NCBI RefSeq assembly: GCF_002364335.1
Contig: NZ_DEXW01000062.1
Location: 18,995-82,994 of the forward strand
Origin: Winogradskyella sp. UBA3174
GTDB taxonomy: Bacteria > Bacteroidota > Bacteroidia > Flavobacteriales > Flavobacteriaceae
Direction: 5' to 3'
Length of the DNA: 64,000 nucleotides
Of the stretch, positions 16,573 through 25,308 are shown in pieces. The position numbers and the translations under genes are program-made. Position 1 is the first letter of the stretch. Each line of letters opens with the position of its first letter. The notes below the pieces were generated by a model. That model did no database searches. It was not told where the DNA came from and was given only the letters and a program-made list of their open reading frames with translations.

Positions 16573-18192
16573 TTATTTTAACATAAAATGGCATATTCTA
16601 TTAAAGATATGTTCAATTTCACTGTCTTTACCACCCCAAATAGGTACTTTAGAACCAGCCTTGGCGCTAAATGAATAAATTATAAATTTAGATAATTTAT
16701 TTCTTCGACCTTTACTTTGGTAAATTAATTCGGCAGGGTAAGCTAGGTTTCCTATAACTGGAAACAAACCAACTATTAGTGCTATAATTGGGAACTGAGG
16801 TTTAGAACTAATAAGACTATTAGACATTCTCCAAACGGTATATAATGTTCTTGCTAAAGGACCTGCCGCTAGAATGATAATTGCACCATTTTGTATGCTG
16901 AAGACACCACTAGCAATTAAAATTGGCATTATTATAAAACTAAAAACTTTTACAAATGGTTTTATACCAATATGAATACTGAAGTCGGTTAAATAAGAAC
17001 TTTTATCATCATTTTGCAACTCGCCTTTGAGAAATTTTGACTCTGATTCCGTTAAAAACTTTCTAGAATGCCACTTATCAATTTCTTTTTTTAGATACCA
17101 TCGTACCAATCTCCAGCGATAGCTGACACTTGAAAAATAGCGGTATACGCGTTTAATAAATTTTTGATATCGAAAATTATATATTTTTTTTAAAAGTTTA
17201 ACGACATTATTTTTTACACTTTGAATAGCTCTTTTTAAAAAGTTCATACTGTTTTTTAAAAACCAGGGTAGAGGTTTGTTTTCATAATATAATTTCGATT
17301 CTTCAGTAATCTTTTTTTGCGAAGCTGCATAGTATAAACTTTTTTGATGTCTTGATAAACCTTTCCAATTCTTTTGCTTTTTCGATAATATGTCTACATC
17401 ATCACATAGGTTTTGATAAGTTTTTTTTCCTAATTCTGAAGTAATTATATCTTTATACTTTTTAAGATAATCACTAAGTTTTGTAGAATCTACATGATCA
17501 AAAAGCCAATCTCTATGTTTAATGCACTTCGGAATATAATAGAATAACGTTGATAATGGGTTCATTGCAAACAGCGCAGGAAGACCAGATTCTAAATCAA
17601 TCCAAATCCATTGTCTTGTACCGTTCTCTTTATTAAGCATCATAAAGTTACTAACTGCTACAGGATTTCCTTTACCTGCTTGCCATACCAATCCGTCAAA
17701 TCCAGATTCAATTAATTTATCCTTCAGAGGTTTCATAATCTCATTTTTTAACTCAGACATATAATTCACCTGGTCTATATCTAATGGATTAAATAAAGGC
17801 GCATGCTTACCAGGAATATACTCTGCATCAATTTCAAATGCTTTATGCTCTTCATTCCAACGGTAACCGAATGTTTTGGGTAATCTTAATTTGTCTTTAA
17901 ACCAAATTTGACATAGAGACGACAAAATTCTTCGTCTTATCATGGCACATTCAATAGCATCTTCACACCAAGTATATGGGTTTGCAGATCCTGTTAGAAT
18001 AAAAAGAATTAATTTACTTACAGGCTCACCAGTGAAAGTTTTTGTAGCGATGCCTTCATTACCAGAATAAGAAAGGTATACTTTTGCAGAACGACCTTTG
18101 CCTATATATTTTTTTTGAACTATTTCTTGAGGAATAACTTCTACATATTCATCTTTTAATTCCCATTTCTTATGCTTAAGTTTATAATGCAT
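16573..18192 (-). CDS. Membrane protein with atypical kinase-like N-terminal domain
   Basis: This 539-aa protein is not assignable to a named family. Residues about 25-205 look like a divergent protein-kinase or choline-kinase fold: YIGKGRSAKVYLSY (29-42) as glycine-rich loop, Lys51 in GIATKTF, the hinge-like EYIPGKHAP (124-132), an Asn in AVSNFMML (182) and WIWIDLESG (195-203) as the DFG-like site. The middle (about 290-390) is basic and helical. The C-terminus has two or three hydrophobic segments (about 405-440 and 470-490). A membrane-tethered kinase acting on a lipid, sugar or protein is plausible but unproven. It sits inside the block that interrupts the menaquinone genes. Confidence 0.7.
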   Translation of the reverse strand: MHYKLKHKKWELKDEYVEVIPQEIVQKKYIGKGRSAKVYLSYSGNEGIATKTFTGEPVSKLILFILTGSANPYTWCEDAIECAMIRRRILSSLCQIWFKDKLRLPKTFGYRWNEEHKAFEIDAEYIPGKHAPLFNPLDIDQVNYMSELKNEIMKPLKDKLIESGFDGLVWQAGKGNPVAVSNFMMLNKENGTRQWIWIDLESGLPALFAMNPLSTLFYYIPKCIKHRDWLFDHVDSTKLSDYLKKYKDIITSELGKKTYQNLCDDVDILSKKQKNWKGLSRHQKSLYYAASQKKITEESKLYYENKPLPWFLKNSMNFLKRAIQSVKNNVVKLLKKIYNFRYQKFIKRVYRYFSSVSYRWRLVRWYLKKEIDKWHSRKFLTESESKFLKGELQNDDKSSYLTDFSIHIGIKPFVKVFSFIIMPILIASGVFSIQNGAIIILAAGPLARTLYTVWRMSNSLISSKPQFPIIALIVGLFPVIGNLAYPAELIYQSKGRRNKLSKFIIYSFSAKAGSKVPIWGGKDSEIEHIFNRICHFMLK

Positions 18193-18463
18193 TTTGGTTA
18201 GATTAATTGCAAACTGATATAACTACAAGTCAAACATAGTTCTAACTTGTAAATACTATTAGGTGCTAAAAATCTTTAAAATAAAAGTTTGCTTTATTGG
18301 CTTAAATAATTTTAATATTCTGTTATACAGAAAGATATATTTAATTTGATTACTTGGTGCTAAAATCCCTTTAATCGTAATTATAATCGTTATAAAACTG
18401 AATATTGAGGTTTTTTTACAAAAAAAAAGTTAGTGCTCTTCAGTAAGGACTGCGGATATTTAA

Positions 18464-19360
18464 TTATTTAATCGTATTATTTTTTAACCATTTATTTCTT
18501 AAATCATCACTAACTTCTCCGCTACCATCATGTTTCCAACCAGGTGGTTTAAATAGATAAAGAATTCTATTTCTTAATGACTTCCGTCCTAAAAGTGCGT
18601 CTTTAAACATCAGCCACCATTCTATAAATGCAATTTTAATAGGGTTATAAGTTTCGATGTTAGCCACCAAACCATATTTCACCTTTTCCTCTTTTAATTC
18701 AGGTTGAAAGGTGCCAAATAGTCGGTCCCAAATAATTAAAATCCCAGCATGATTACGATCTAAATATATTGGATTACTACCGTGATGCACGCGATGGTGA
18801 GATGGAGTATTAAAAATGGCTTCAAACCATTTTGGCGTTTTGTTTATGGCTTCAGTATGAATCCAAAATTGATACAATAGACTTACAGACATTTGTAATA
18901 ATATCATAGCAGGATGAAAGCCTAATAATGGTAACCACAACCAAAAAATAAACGTATAAAATCCGCCAGACCATGATTGGCGTAAGGCAGTGCTTAAATT
19001 ATAATGTTTAGAAGAATGATGCACAACGTGAGATGCCCAAAATATACGACACTCATGCGAAACACGATGAAAACAATAATAAGCAAAGTCATCCGCAAAG
19101 AATAAAAGCACAAAAGACCACCAAACTATAGGAACAGTAAACAGTCTAAAGTTATTATAAACCCAAAAGAAGACCATTAAAACGAGTGCTTTACTAGCAA
19201 ACCCTAATAACACATTTCCTAAACCCATTGCAATAGATGAAAATGCATCCTTAGCTTCATAGGCTTTAATGTGTTGTTTTGCAGTTATATATAATTCCAA
19301 TAGCATTGCTAATACAAAAAACGGAATAGCATAGAGAATGATATTTGGAAAATCTGGCAT
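18464..19360 (-). CDS. Sterol desaturase / fatty acid hydroxylase family protein
   Basis: The 298-aa integral membrane di-iron enzyme has the histidine boxes of the superfamily: CFHRVSHE (about 116-123), ASHVVHHSSKHYN (about 129-141) and THHRVHHGSNP-type SPSHHRVHHGSNP (about 191-203). Four or so hydrophobic segments surround them. Members hydroxylate or desaturate lipids, and the bacterial substrate is usually unknown. The 270-base gap upstream, towards the kinase-like gene's start, shows nothing recognisable beyond AT-rich sequence. It is divergent from the DUF2490 gene. Confidence 0.9.
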   Translation of the reverse strand: MPDFPNIILYAIPFFVLAMLLELYITAKQHIKAYEAKDAFSSIAMGLGNVLLGFASKALVLMVFFWVYNNFRLFTVPIVWWSFVLLFFADDFAYYCFHRVSHECRIFWASHVVHHSSKHYNLSTALRQSWSGGFYTFIFWLWLPLLGFHPAMILLQMSVSLLYQFWIHTEAINKTPKWFEAIFNTPSHHRVHHGSNPIYLDRNHAGILIIWDRLFGTFQPELKEEKVKYGLVANIETYNPIKIAFIEWWLMFKDALLGRKSLRNRILYLFKPPGWKHDGSGEVSDDLRNKWLKNNTIK

Positions 19361-19457
19361 TTTTTTTCTTTAAAAATAGGCTTTTTTTATAAATATATGC
19401 TTAGTTAATTATTAGTTAAAAAATTTATAGGAATATAAAAAATGAAAGTATTACTAT

Positions 19458-19465
19458 TATATTTG
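19458..19465 (+). promoter_or_regulatory. -7 element before the DUF2490 gene
   Basis: TATATTTG fits TAnnTTTG. A start about 7 bases downstream of it would leave only a 10-15-base leader before the CTG chosen as start of the DUF2490 protein, and this supports that start. Confidence 0.45.
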
Positions 19466-19483
19466 CAATCAAATTGACTATAT

Positions 19484-20191
19484 CTGAAACTAAAACTTTT
19501 AACACTTGTGATTGTAGTCTCTTTTAAAAGTGTGTTTGCTCAAATTGATGAGTCACAAACAGGTGCTTGGTACATGTATTTTTACAACCACCAATTTGAA
19601 GATAGCCAATGGGGAATTCAAGGGGATTTTCAGTATCGTGATTGGCAAGGAGTAGGAGATATGGAACAGGTAATTTTACGTTCTGGTCTTACTTTTACAC
19701 CAAAAGATAGTGGTGTTATGTTTACCCTTGGATATGCCAATATAACATCAGGTCAGTTTAATGATAGTGATGAAACATTTGGTGAAAATAGAATTTATCA
19801 AGAAGCTTTAATTCCTCAAAAATTAGGGAGTCGTTTTTATTTAACACACAGGTTTAGATATGAGCAAAGATTTGTAGAAAGTCAAGATTTTAGAACTAGA
19901 TATCGTTATAATCTATTTTTGAATGTGCCTATAAATAAAAAAGAATTAGCACCAAAAGCCATATTTGCAGCCTTTTATAACGAACTTTTTATAAATGGTG
20001 AAACACAAATAGGTGATAACAGAACTGTTGAATTATTTGATAGAAATAGAACTTATTTAGGAATGGGTTATGTTCTAAACTCTACGATTCGTTTTCAATT
20101 GGGTTGGATGAACCAAAAAACAGATAATTGGGGGAAAAGTCAGTGGCAAATAAGTATGCATCACAATTTTAAAATAACAAGTAATAAATAA
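19484..20191 (+). CDS. DUF2490 outer-membrane-like protein, non-ATG start
   Basis: The protein has a signal peptide and a beta-rich body with alternating aromatic residues (WYMYFYNHQFEDSQWGIQGD, later HRFRYEQRFV), typical of DUF2490 proteins, which are predicted outer-membrane beta-barrels of unknown role. A GTG at 19508 would cut into the signal peptide. Extending to the CTG at 19484 gives LKLKLLTLVIVVSFKSVFAQ, a complete signal sequence, and the frame is closed by a TGA just before it. So either CTG is used or an ATG was mutated. In the menaquinone interruption block, it is followed at once by a ruined carbonic anhydrase gene, its likely former partner. Confidence 0.75.
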   Translation: MKLKLLTLVIVVSFKSVFAQIDESQTGAWYMYFYNHQFEDSQWGIQGDFQYRDWQGVGDMEQVILRSGLTFTPKDSGVMFTLGYANITSGQFNDSDETFGENRIYQEALIPQKLGSRFYLTHRFRYEQRFVESQDFRTRYRYNLFLNVPINKKELAPKAIFAAFYNELFINGETQIGDNRTVELFDRNRTYLGMGYVLNSTIRFQLGWMNQKTDNWGKSQWQISMHHNFKITSNK

Positions 20192-20198
20192 TTATAAT

Positions 20199-20414
20199 AT
20201 GAAAAATGTATTTAAATTATTAGGTATTTCAGTATTAACAGTTGGTCTTATTGCGTGTGAAGGAGCGGTAAAAGAATAATCTAGCGAACTTAAAGAATCT
20301 GTTGAAGATATTCGTAAAACATCACCAAAAATGGCAGCCTTAGAAAAAGAAGGTAAAATTAAAATTGTAGCCGCTGTATATAACATGGCTACAAGTAAAG
20401 TAAAGTTTATGTAA
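20199..20414 (+). pseudogene. Carbonic anhydrase lipoprotein gene with internal deletion
   Basis: The reading frame begins with a lipoprotein signal (MKNVFKLLGISVLTVGLIAC, lipid Cys at 20) and meets a TAA after EGAVKE. The same frame continues with SSELKESVEDIRKTSPKMA and ends GKIKIVAAVYNMATSKVKF, which is the conserved C-terminal strand pair of beta-carbonic anhydrases (compare the usual GxIxIVGAxYDxxTGKVxF). The whole zinc-binding core is absent. So a lipoprotein-type beta-carbonic anhydrase lost its middle by deletion and also gained a stop. The identification of the C-terminus is from memory of the family and is fairly sure. Confidence 0.7.
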
Positions 20415-20513
20415 TTGGTTGTTGCATAAATTTTGATTGATTGGTTAGAGACGTTGGCATCATGAAAATGATGCCAATGTTGTTTTTAATAATTGTAGTT
20501 TTGTGTACTGATT

Positions 20514-21548
20514 ATGAAAGCAAATTATCAAAAATATATTCTCAATTTTAAACAGCCTAGTGGTACTTCTAGAGGAGTCATGTCTATGAAAGAGACTTGG
20601 TTTATCATTATAGAAAAAGAGGGGAAAAGAGGTCTTGGTGAGTGTGGTATTTTAAGAGGTTTATCTATTGATGATATACCTAGTTACGAAGATAAATTGA
20701 AGTGGACTTGTGCGAATATTAGTCTAGGTTTAGATAAATTATTAGAATATTTAATTGAATTCCCTAGTATTCAATTTGGAATAGAAACTGCTTTTAAGTC
20801 TTTAGAAAGTAAAGACGAGTTTGTGTTATTTCCTTCAGCTTTTACCCAAGAGTATAATCCTATTTCTATTAATGGTTTGGTTTGGATGGGAAGTGAAGCT
20901 TTTATGCGAAAGCAAATTAAAGAAAAGATAAAAGCAGGTTTTGATTGTATTAAACTAAAAATCGGCGCTATTGATTTTCAAACAGAACTGAATATTCTAA
21001 AATCAATCCGGAAAGAATTTTCAATATCAGATATTGAATTGCGCGTTGATGCCAATGGGGCTTTTACACCAGACACTGCTTTAGAAAAATTAAAACAACT
21101 TTCAGAGTACCAATTACATTCTATAGAGCAACCTATAAAACCTAAGCAATTTGAGATTATGGCTCAGCTTTGTGAAGCTACTCCTTTACCAATTGCACTA
21201 GATGAAGAATTAATTGGTGTATTCTATTTAAAAGAGAAAGCACATATCCTTAAAACCATAAACCCACAATATATTATATTAAAACCTAGTCTTGTAGGTG
21301 GTTTTAAAGGCAGTAAGGAGTGGATTGATTTGGCTGAAGCGCTAAGTGTCAAATGGTGGATTACTAGCGCATTAGAAAGTAATGTAGGTCTTAGTGCTAT
21401 AGCACAATGGACCTATACTTTAAATAATAAAATGCCACAAGGCCTAGGTACTGGGAGCCTTTTTACTAATAATTTTGATTCGCCATTAATTGTAAAAAAT
21501 GGTACTTTACACTACGATATAAACCAAAACTGGAATTTTAATTTATAA
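20514..21548 (+). CDS. menC: o-Succinylbenzoate synthase MenC
   Basis: The 344-aa enolase-superfamily enzyme dehydrates SHCHC to o-succinylbenzoate. It has the Lys pair in CIKLKIGAIDF, metal ligands in RVDANGAF, SIEQP and ALDEELI, and the second base Lys in IILKPSLVGG. RGLGECGILRGL near the N-terminus is the capping domain. Length fits the short MenC type of Bacteroidota. It resumes the menaquinone set after the interruption and is followed by the CPBP and menE genes with gaps of 2 and 0 bases, a clear operon. Confidence 0.94.
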   Translation: MKANYQKYILNFKQPSGTSRGVMSMKETWFIIIEKEGKRGLGECGILRGLSIDDIPSYEDKLKWTCANISLGLDKLLEYLIEFPSIQFGIETAFKSLESKDEFVLFPSAFTQEYNPISINGLVWMGSEAFMRKQIKEKIKAGFDCIKLKIGAIDFQTELNILKSIRKEFSISDIELRVDANGAFTPDTALEKLKQLSEYQLHSIEQPIKPKQFEIMAQLCEATPLPIALDEELIGVFYLKEKAHILKTINPQYIILKPSLVGGFKGSKEWIDLAEALSVKWWITSALESNVGLSAIAQWTYTLNNKMPQGLGTGSLFTNNFDSPLIVKNGTLHYDINQNWNFNL

Positions 21549-21550
21549 CT

Positions 21551-22510
21551 ATGAATTATATACAACAAGCATACAAAGGTCTGCATGAAGGATGGAGATA
21601 TTTAGCAGGTACTGTTATCATTATACTCTTTGTATTTGCAGGTCAAATACCATTTACGGTGGTAGCTTTGCTAGAAGCTAAAAACCAAGGGATGAATATG
21701 CTTGGATTAGATGAGAGCACCATTATGTCTCTTTTAGAGCCTAACTTAAATCTGTTTTTAATGCTTTTGTCATTTGCAGTAGGCCTATTAGGTATATTCT
21801 TAGTGAGTAAGTTTTTGCATAAATTATCTATAAAGAATTTAACTACTGCCAGAGAGAAAATAGATTGGCAACGTTTTTGGCTTATATTTTTTGGTTGGGG
21901 CATATTGTCTTCGGGTTTAGTTTTACTAGATTATTACATGTCACCCGAAGATTATGTTTGGAATTTTGATCTCACTAATTTTCTTATCCTAGCAGTAATA
22001 GCCTTAGCCCTAGTGCCATTACAAACTAGTTGCGAAGAATATTTATTTAGAGGGTATTTGATGCAAGGAATTGGTATTGTGGCAAAAAATCGTTGGGTAC
22101 CACTTATTGTAACATCTGTCATCTTCGGAATGCTCCATATTGCCAATCCAGAGGTAGATAAATTGGGTTACGTTATTATGATTTATTATATAGGCACAGG
22201 TTTCTTTCTAGGTATAATGACACTAATGGATGACGGTTTAGAATTAGCCTTAGGCTTTCATGCGGCAAACAATTTATTTACAGCACTTTTGGTAACTGCA
22301 GATTGGACCGCTTTTCAAACCTATTCAATATTAAAAGACACATCAGATCCTTCCGCTGCTGCTTTAGTAGATATTGTGGTGCCTGTGTTTGTAATATTTC
22401 CCATTATACTTTTAATACTTTCAAAAATATATGGTTGGAACAATTGGAGAGAGAAATTATTAGGAAAAGTAACAGCACCGCCAAAAGAAGATTATAAAAT
22501 TATAGAATAA
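21551..22510 (+). CDS. CPBP family intramembrane metalloprotease
   Basis: The 319-aa protein has about seven membrane segments. The CPBP/Abi (CAAX-protease-like) motifs are CEEYLFRGYLMQ (motif 1, the EE pair and R), SVIFGMLHIANP (motif 2 His) and LGFHAANNLF (motif 3 His), all intact, so an active membrane glutamic/metallo-type protease is expected. It lies between menC and menE with 2-base and 0-base spacing, so it is transcribed with them. The link to menaquinone synthesis is by position only. Confidence 0.92.
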   Translation: MNYIQQAYKGLHEGWRYLAGTVIIILFVFAGQIPFTVVALLEAKNQGMNMLGLDESTIMSLLEPNLNLFLMLLSFAVGLLGIFLVSKFLHKLSIKNLTTAREKIDWQRFWLIFFGWGILSSGLVLLDYYMSPEDYVWNFDLTNFLILAVIALALVPLQTSCEEYLFRGYLMQGIGIVAKNRWVPLIVTSVIFGMLHIANPEVDKLGYVIMIYYIGTGFFLGIMTLMDDGLELALGFHAANNLFTALLVTADWTAFQTYSILKDTSDPSAAALVDIVVPVFVIFPIILLILSKIYGWNNWREKLLGKVTAPPKEDYKIIE

Positions 22511-23593
22511 GTGACACCTTCATATAACCATATACACAATAGCTTTAAGTTAAATGGAACTCATTTTAATCGTAAATATTTAGAGGAAGTAGCTTATAGT
22601 TTTATAAAAGAAGGTCAGCCTTATGAATCTGTTATAGGTAACTTTCTAATAGATTGGTTAGATGATAAAGATTTTGTTTCAGTTAACACATCGGGTTCTA
22701 CAGGCAAACCAAAGTCTGTAGAATTAAAAAAGCAAGCCATGGTGAATTCTGCTATAGCAACAGGTGATTTTTTCAATTTAAAACCAACCGATTCAGCACT
22801 ACATTGTTTACCTAGCGAATATATTGCAGGTAAAATGATGTTGGTTCGCGCTATGATTTTAGGTTTAGAATTAGACTTTGTAAAGCCTAGTGCTAGGCCT
22901 TTCATAAATCAAGAGAAACAGTATCAGTTTTGTGCTATGGTGCCTTTACAGTTAAGTAATAGCCTTGATGCAATTCAAAATATTGAAACACTTATTATTG
23001 GAGGCTCTAAAGTATCACAATCATTACAAGAAGAATTAAAAATGAGTTCGTCTAAGTTCTATGAAACTTATGGAATGACAGAAACAGTAACACATGTTGC
23101 TGTACGACAACTCAAATCTCTGTATGGAAAAGCAGATGTATATTTTAACGCAATGCCTAAGGTTAACTTCTCACAAGATGAACGACAATGTTTGGTTATT
23201 AATGCTCCAAAAATTATAAATGAAGCTTTAGTAACTAACGATATTATTAATTTAATTTCTACTCACAGTTTCGAATGGTTAGGACGTTACGACAACGTCA
23301 TTAACTCTGGAGGAGTAAAACTTTTCCCTGAACAAATAGAGCAGAAGTTACAGCCTATATTTAAGGACCGTTTTATAGTAGTAAGAATTAAAGACAAAAT
23401 ACTTGGCGAAAAATTGGTACTTATAGTTGAGAACCCTTCCGATACTATAGACACTATAACTGCTAAAATTCATAAACTTAAAACACTTCATAAGTTTGAA
23501 ATTCCAAAAGCTATTTATTGTTTAGATGCTTTTGTTGAAACAGATTCAGGTAAAATTCAACGTAGTAAAAGCTTAAAAAAGGTATTGGGGTAG
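22511..23593 (+). CDS. menE: o-Succinylbenzoate-CoA ligase MenE
   Basis: The 360-aa AMP-forming acyl-CoA ligase is shorter than E. coli-type MenE because the N-terminal part is reduced, as is usual in Flavobacteriaceae. It shows the P-loop-like NTSGSTGKPKSVELKK, FYETYGMTETVTHVA, GRYDNVINSGGVKLFPEQIE and the C-terminal catalytic Lys in DSGKIQRSK. It activates o-succinylbenzoate with CoA for MenB. The start is GTG at 22511, directly after the TAA of the CPBP gene. It completes the cluster with menF, menD, menB, menA and menC, while no MenH-type SHCHC synthase is recognised here. Confidence 0.92.
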   Translation: MTPSYNHIHNSFKLNGTHFNRKYLEEVAYSFIKEGQPYESVIGNFLIDWLDDKDFVSVNTSGSTGKPKSVELKKQAMVNSAIATGDFFNLKPTDSALHCLPSEYIAGKMMLVRAMILGLELDFVKPSARPFINQEKQYQFCAMVPLQLSNSLDAIQNIETLIIGGSKVSQSLQEELKMSSSKFYETYGMTETVTHVAVRQLKSLYGKADVYFNAMPKVNFSQDERQCLVINAPKIINEALVTNDIINLISTHSFEWLGRYDNVINSGGVKLFPEQIEQKLQPIFKDRFIVVRIKDKILGEKLVLIVENPSDTIDTITAKIHKLKTLHKFEIPKAIYCLDAFVETDSGKIQRSKSLKKVLG

Positions 23594-23682
23594 TTTACTC
23601 GCTCAAAGTTATACTTCACTCATTATCAGTTTTATATTCTTGGTAAGCTTATTAGTTTTATAATAACTAAAAACACCATACC

Positions 23683-24285
23683 ATGAAAACACTAGTCATA
23701 ATTGTACTTGTATTGATGCTATCAGTAGCAAGTAACGCGCAAGAAAAAAACATAGAAACTGAATCTGTTACTATAGATAATCTCATAACATTTATTGTAG
23801 AACATTACAATACTAAAACTGATTCTACTAAAACAAAAAACATCATATTTCTTATAGAAACCTATGCTGATAATTTTAATACTGAAGATAGTGTAATACT
23901 TAAACAAGCTTTCAAACTACTAACTAAACGAGTTACATCAGACGATATAATAAGTATTGTTACCTATTCAAATTTTAACGGTATTGCACTTAATAAAGCA
24001 GAAGCAACAGATATAAAAAAATTACTTTATGTTATAGAGCATCCGAAATCTAGCGTTAAAACATTTGAAGAAGACGGTATAGAGCTTGCTTATCAGTTTA
24101 CAAATGAGAATTTTGTAGAAGATTCTGAAAATTCTGTCGTAATGATACGTATGCCTAATCGTAAACCTAGGTTCGCAAAAACGGAAATAGCAGATACCAA
24201 CACTAAAACCAAGCCCAAAAGTAATGCAGTTGTATTAACAGCAATTGCATTATTACCAGAGTTGATTGCTATTATTAAAGATTAG
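23683..24285 (+). CDS. Exported protein of unknown function
   Basis: The 200-aa product has a signal peptide (MKTLVIIVLVLMLSVASNAQ, cleavage near 20), a polar helical body rich in Thr, Ser and Lys, and a C-terminal hydrophobic stretch (about 183-197, VVLTAIALLPELIAII) that could be a membrane anchor. No family is recognised. It ends at a bidirectional terminator shared with the OmpA gene on the other strand. Confidence 0.75.
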   Translation: MKTLVIIVLVLMLSVASNAQEKNIETESVTIDNLITFIVEHYNTKTDSTKTKNIIFLIETYADNFNTEDSVILKQAFKLLTKRVTSDDIISIVTYSNFNGIALNKAEATDIKKLLYVIEHPKSSVKTFEEDGIELAYQFTNENFVEDSENSVVMIRMPNRKPRFAKTEIADTNTKTKPKSNAVVLTAIALLPELIAIIKD

Positions 24286-24293
24286 ATATAAAC

Positions 24294-24323
24294 AAAAAAC
24301 CCAATGCAGTTGCATTGGGTTTT
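24294..24323. terminator. Bidirectional intrinsic terminator
   Basis: AACCCAATGCA and TGCATTGGGTT form a perfect stem with a GT loop, with A-run on one side and T-run on the other. It lies between convergent genes, so it serves both. Confidence 0.85.
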
Positions 24324-24345
24324 AATATTTTAAAATCTAAAAGAA

Positions 24346-25203
24346 TTAATTCCCTTCAGATAAATTTTTCATTTCTTCTTCAATCATTTCATAAAACTCA
24401 TCAATTTTAGGTAAGACAACAATACGTGTACGTCTATTTTTTGATTTGTTTTCAGCAGTATCGTTTTCTACTAATGGTACATAAGAACTACGACCAGCGG
24501 CAATTAATTTTTGAGGATTTACACCTAGGCTTTCTAAAACTCTTACAATAGAAGTTGCACGTTTTACACTTAAATCCCAGTTGTCTATTAATGGAGGCTT
24601 ACTGTAAGATACATTATCTGTATGAGACTCTACCATAGCTTCAAAATTTGGCTTGCCATTAATAACTTTAGCGACTTTAGCTAATACTTCATTAGCTCTG
24701 TCCGTTACATTATAACTTCCACTTTTAAATAATAGTTTATCAGCGATAGATATGAATACAACACCTTTCTCAACGTTTACTTCAATATCTGGATCGTTAA
24801 TACCAACTTCTTTCTTAAGACTTGTAACAATTGCTAATGTCACACTGTCTTTACGTGTTAATGCGTCTTGTAAGCGCGTTATTTTTAGGTTACTCTCTTT
24901 CAGACTCTCTAAAGAAGCCTCTATGTTTTTTGCACCTTGACTGGTAAGCTCTGTCATATCTTGAGAGTTTTTTATCAAGGCTTCATTGCTTCTTCGCATA
25001 TCCGATAACTGATCTCTCATTGTTTCTACTCTAGCGTTAGAAGCAGCTGCATCAGAAAGACACTTGTTTAACTTTACAGTGGCTGTATTTAATAAATCTT
25101 CAGTAGATTCTTGTTTTGCTTCAAGTGCTAAATAGTCCTTCTTCGATACGCACGAGGCGAACAACAGCATTGAGCAAACACTTAATAACATTAATTTTTT
25201 CAT
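24346..25203 (-). CDS. OmpA-family lipoprotein
   Basis: The 285-aa protein has a lipoprotein signal (MKKLMLLSVCSMLLFASC, lipid Cys at 18), a long coiled-coil region (about 25-120) and a C-terminal OmpA domain (about 145-270). This domain has the peptidoglycan-binding VESHTDNVSYS, WDLSVKRATSIVRVLESLG and NRRTRIVVLP. It should tether the outer membrane to peptidoglycan, much like Pal-type proteins. It is a single gene with an AT-rich upstream region. Confidence 0.92.
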   Translation of the reverse strand: MKKLMLLSVCSMLLFASCVSKKDYLALEAKQESTEDLLNTATVKLNKCLSDAAASNARVETMRDQLSDMRRSNEALIKNSQDMTELTSQGAKNIEASLESLKESNLKITRLQDALTRKDSVTLAIVTSLKKEVGINDPDIEVNVEKGVVFISIADKLLFKSGSYNVTDRANEVLAKVAKVINGKPNFEAMVESHTDNVSYSKPPLIDNWDLSVKRATSIVRVLESLGVNPQKLIAAGRSSYVPLVENDTAENKSKNRRTRIVVLPKIDEFYEMIEEEMKNLSEGN

Positions 25204-25308
25204 AATTGAAATCTGATTTTACATTGTTAATTATAACAAATCAAAATTATACAAAAGTTTAGAGGGTATAACAGTGATTAACAAAAATTTTAACACTTTT
25301 ATAAACAA

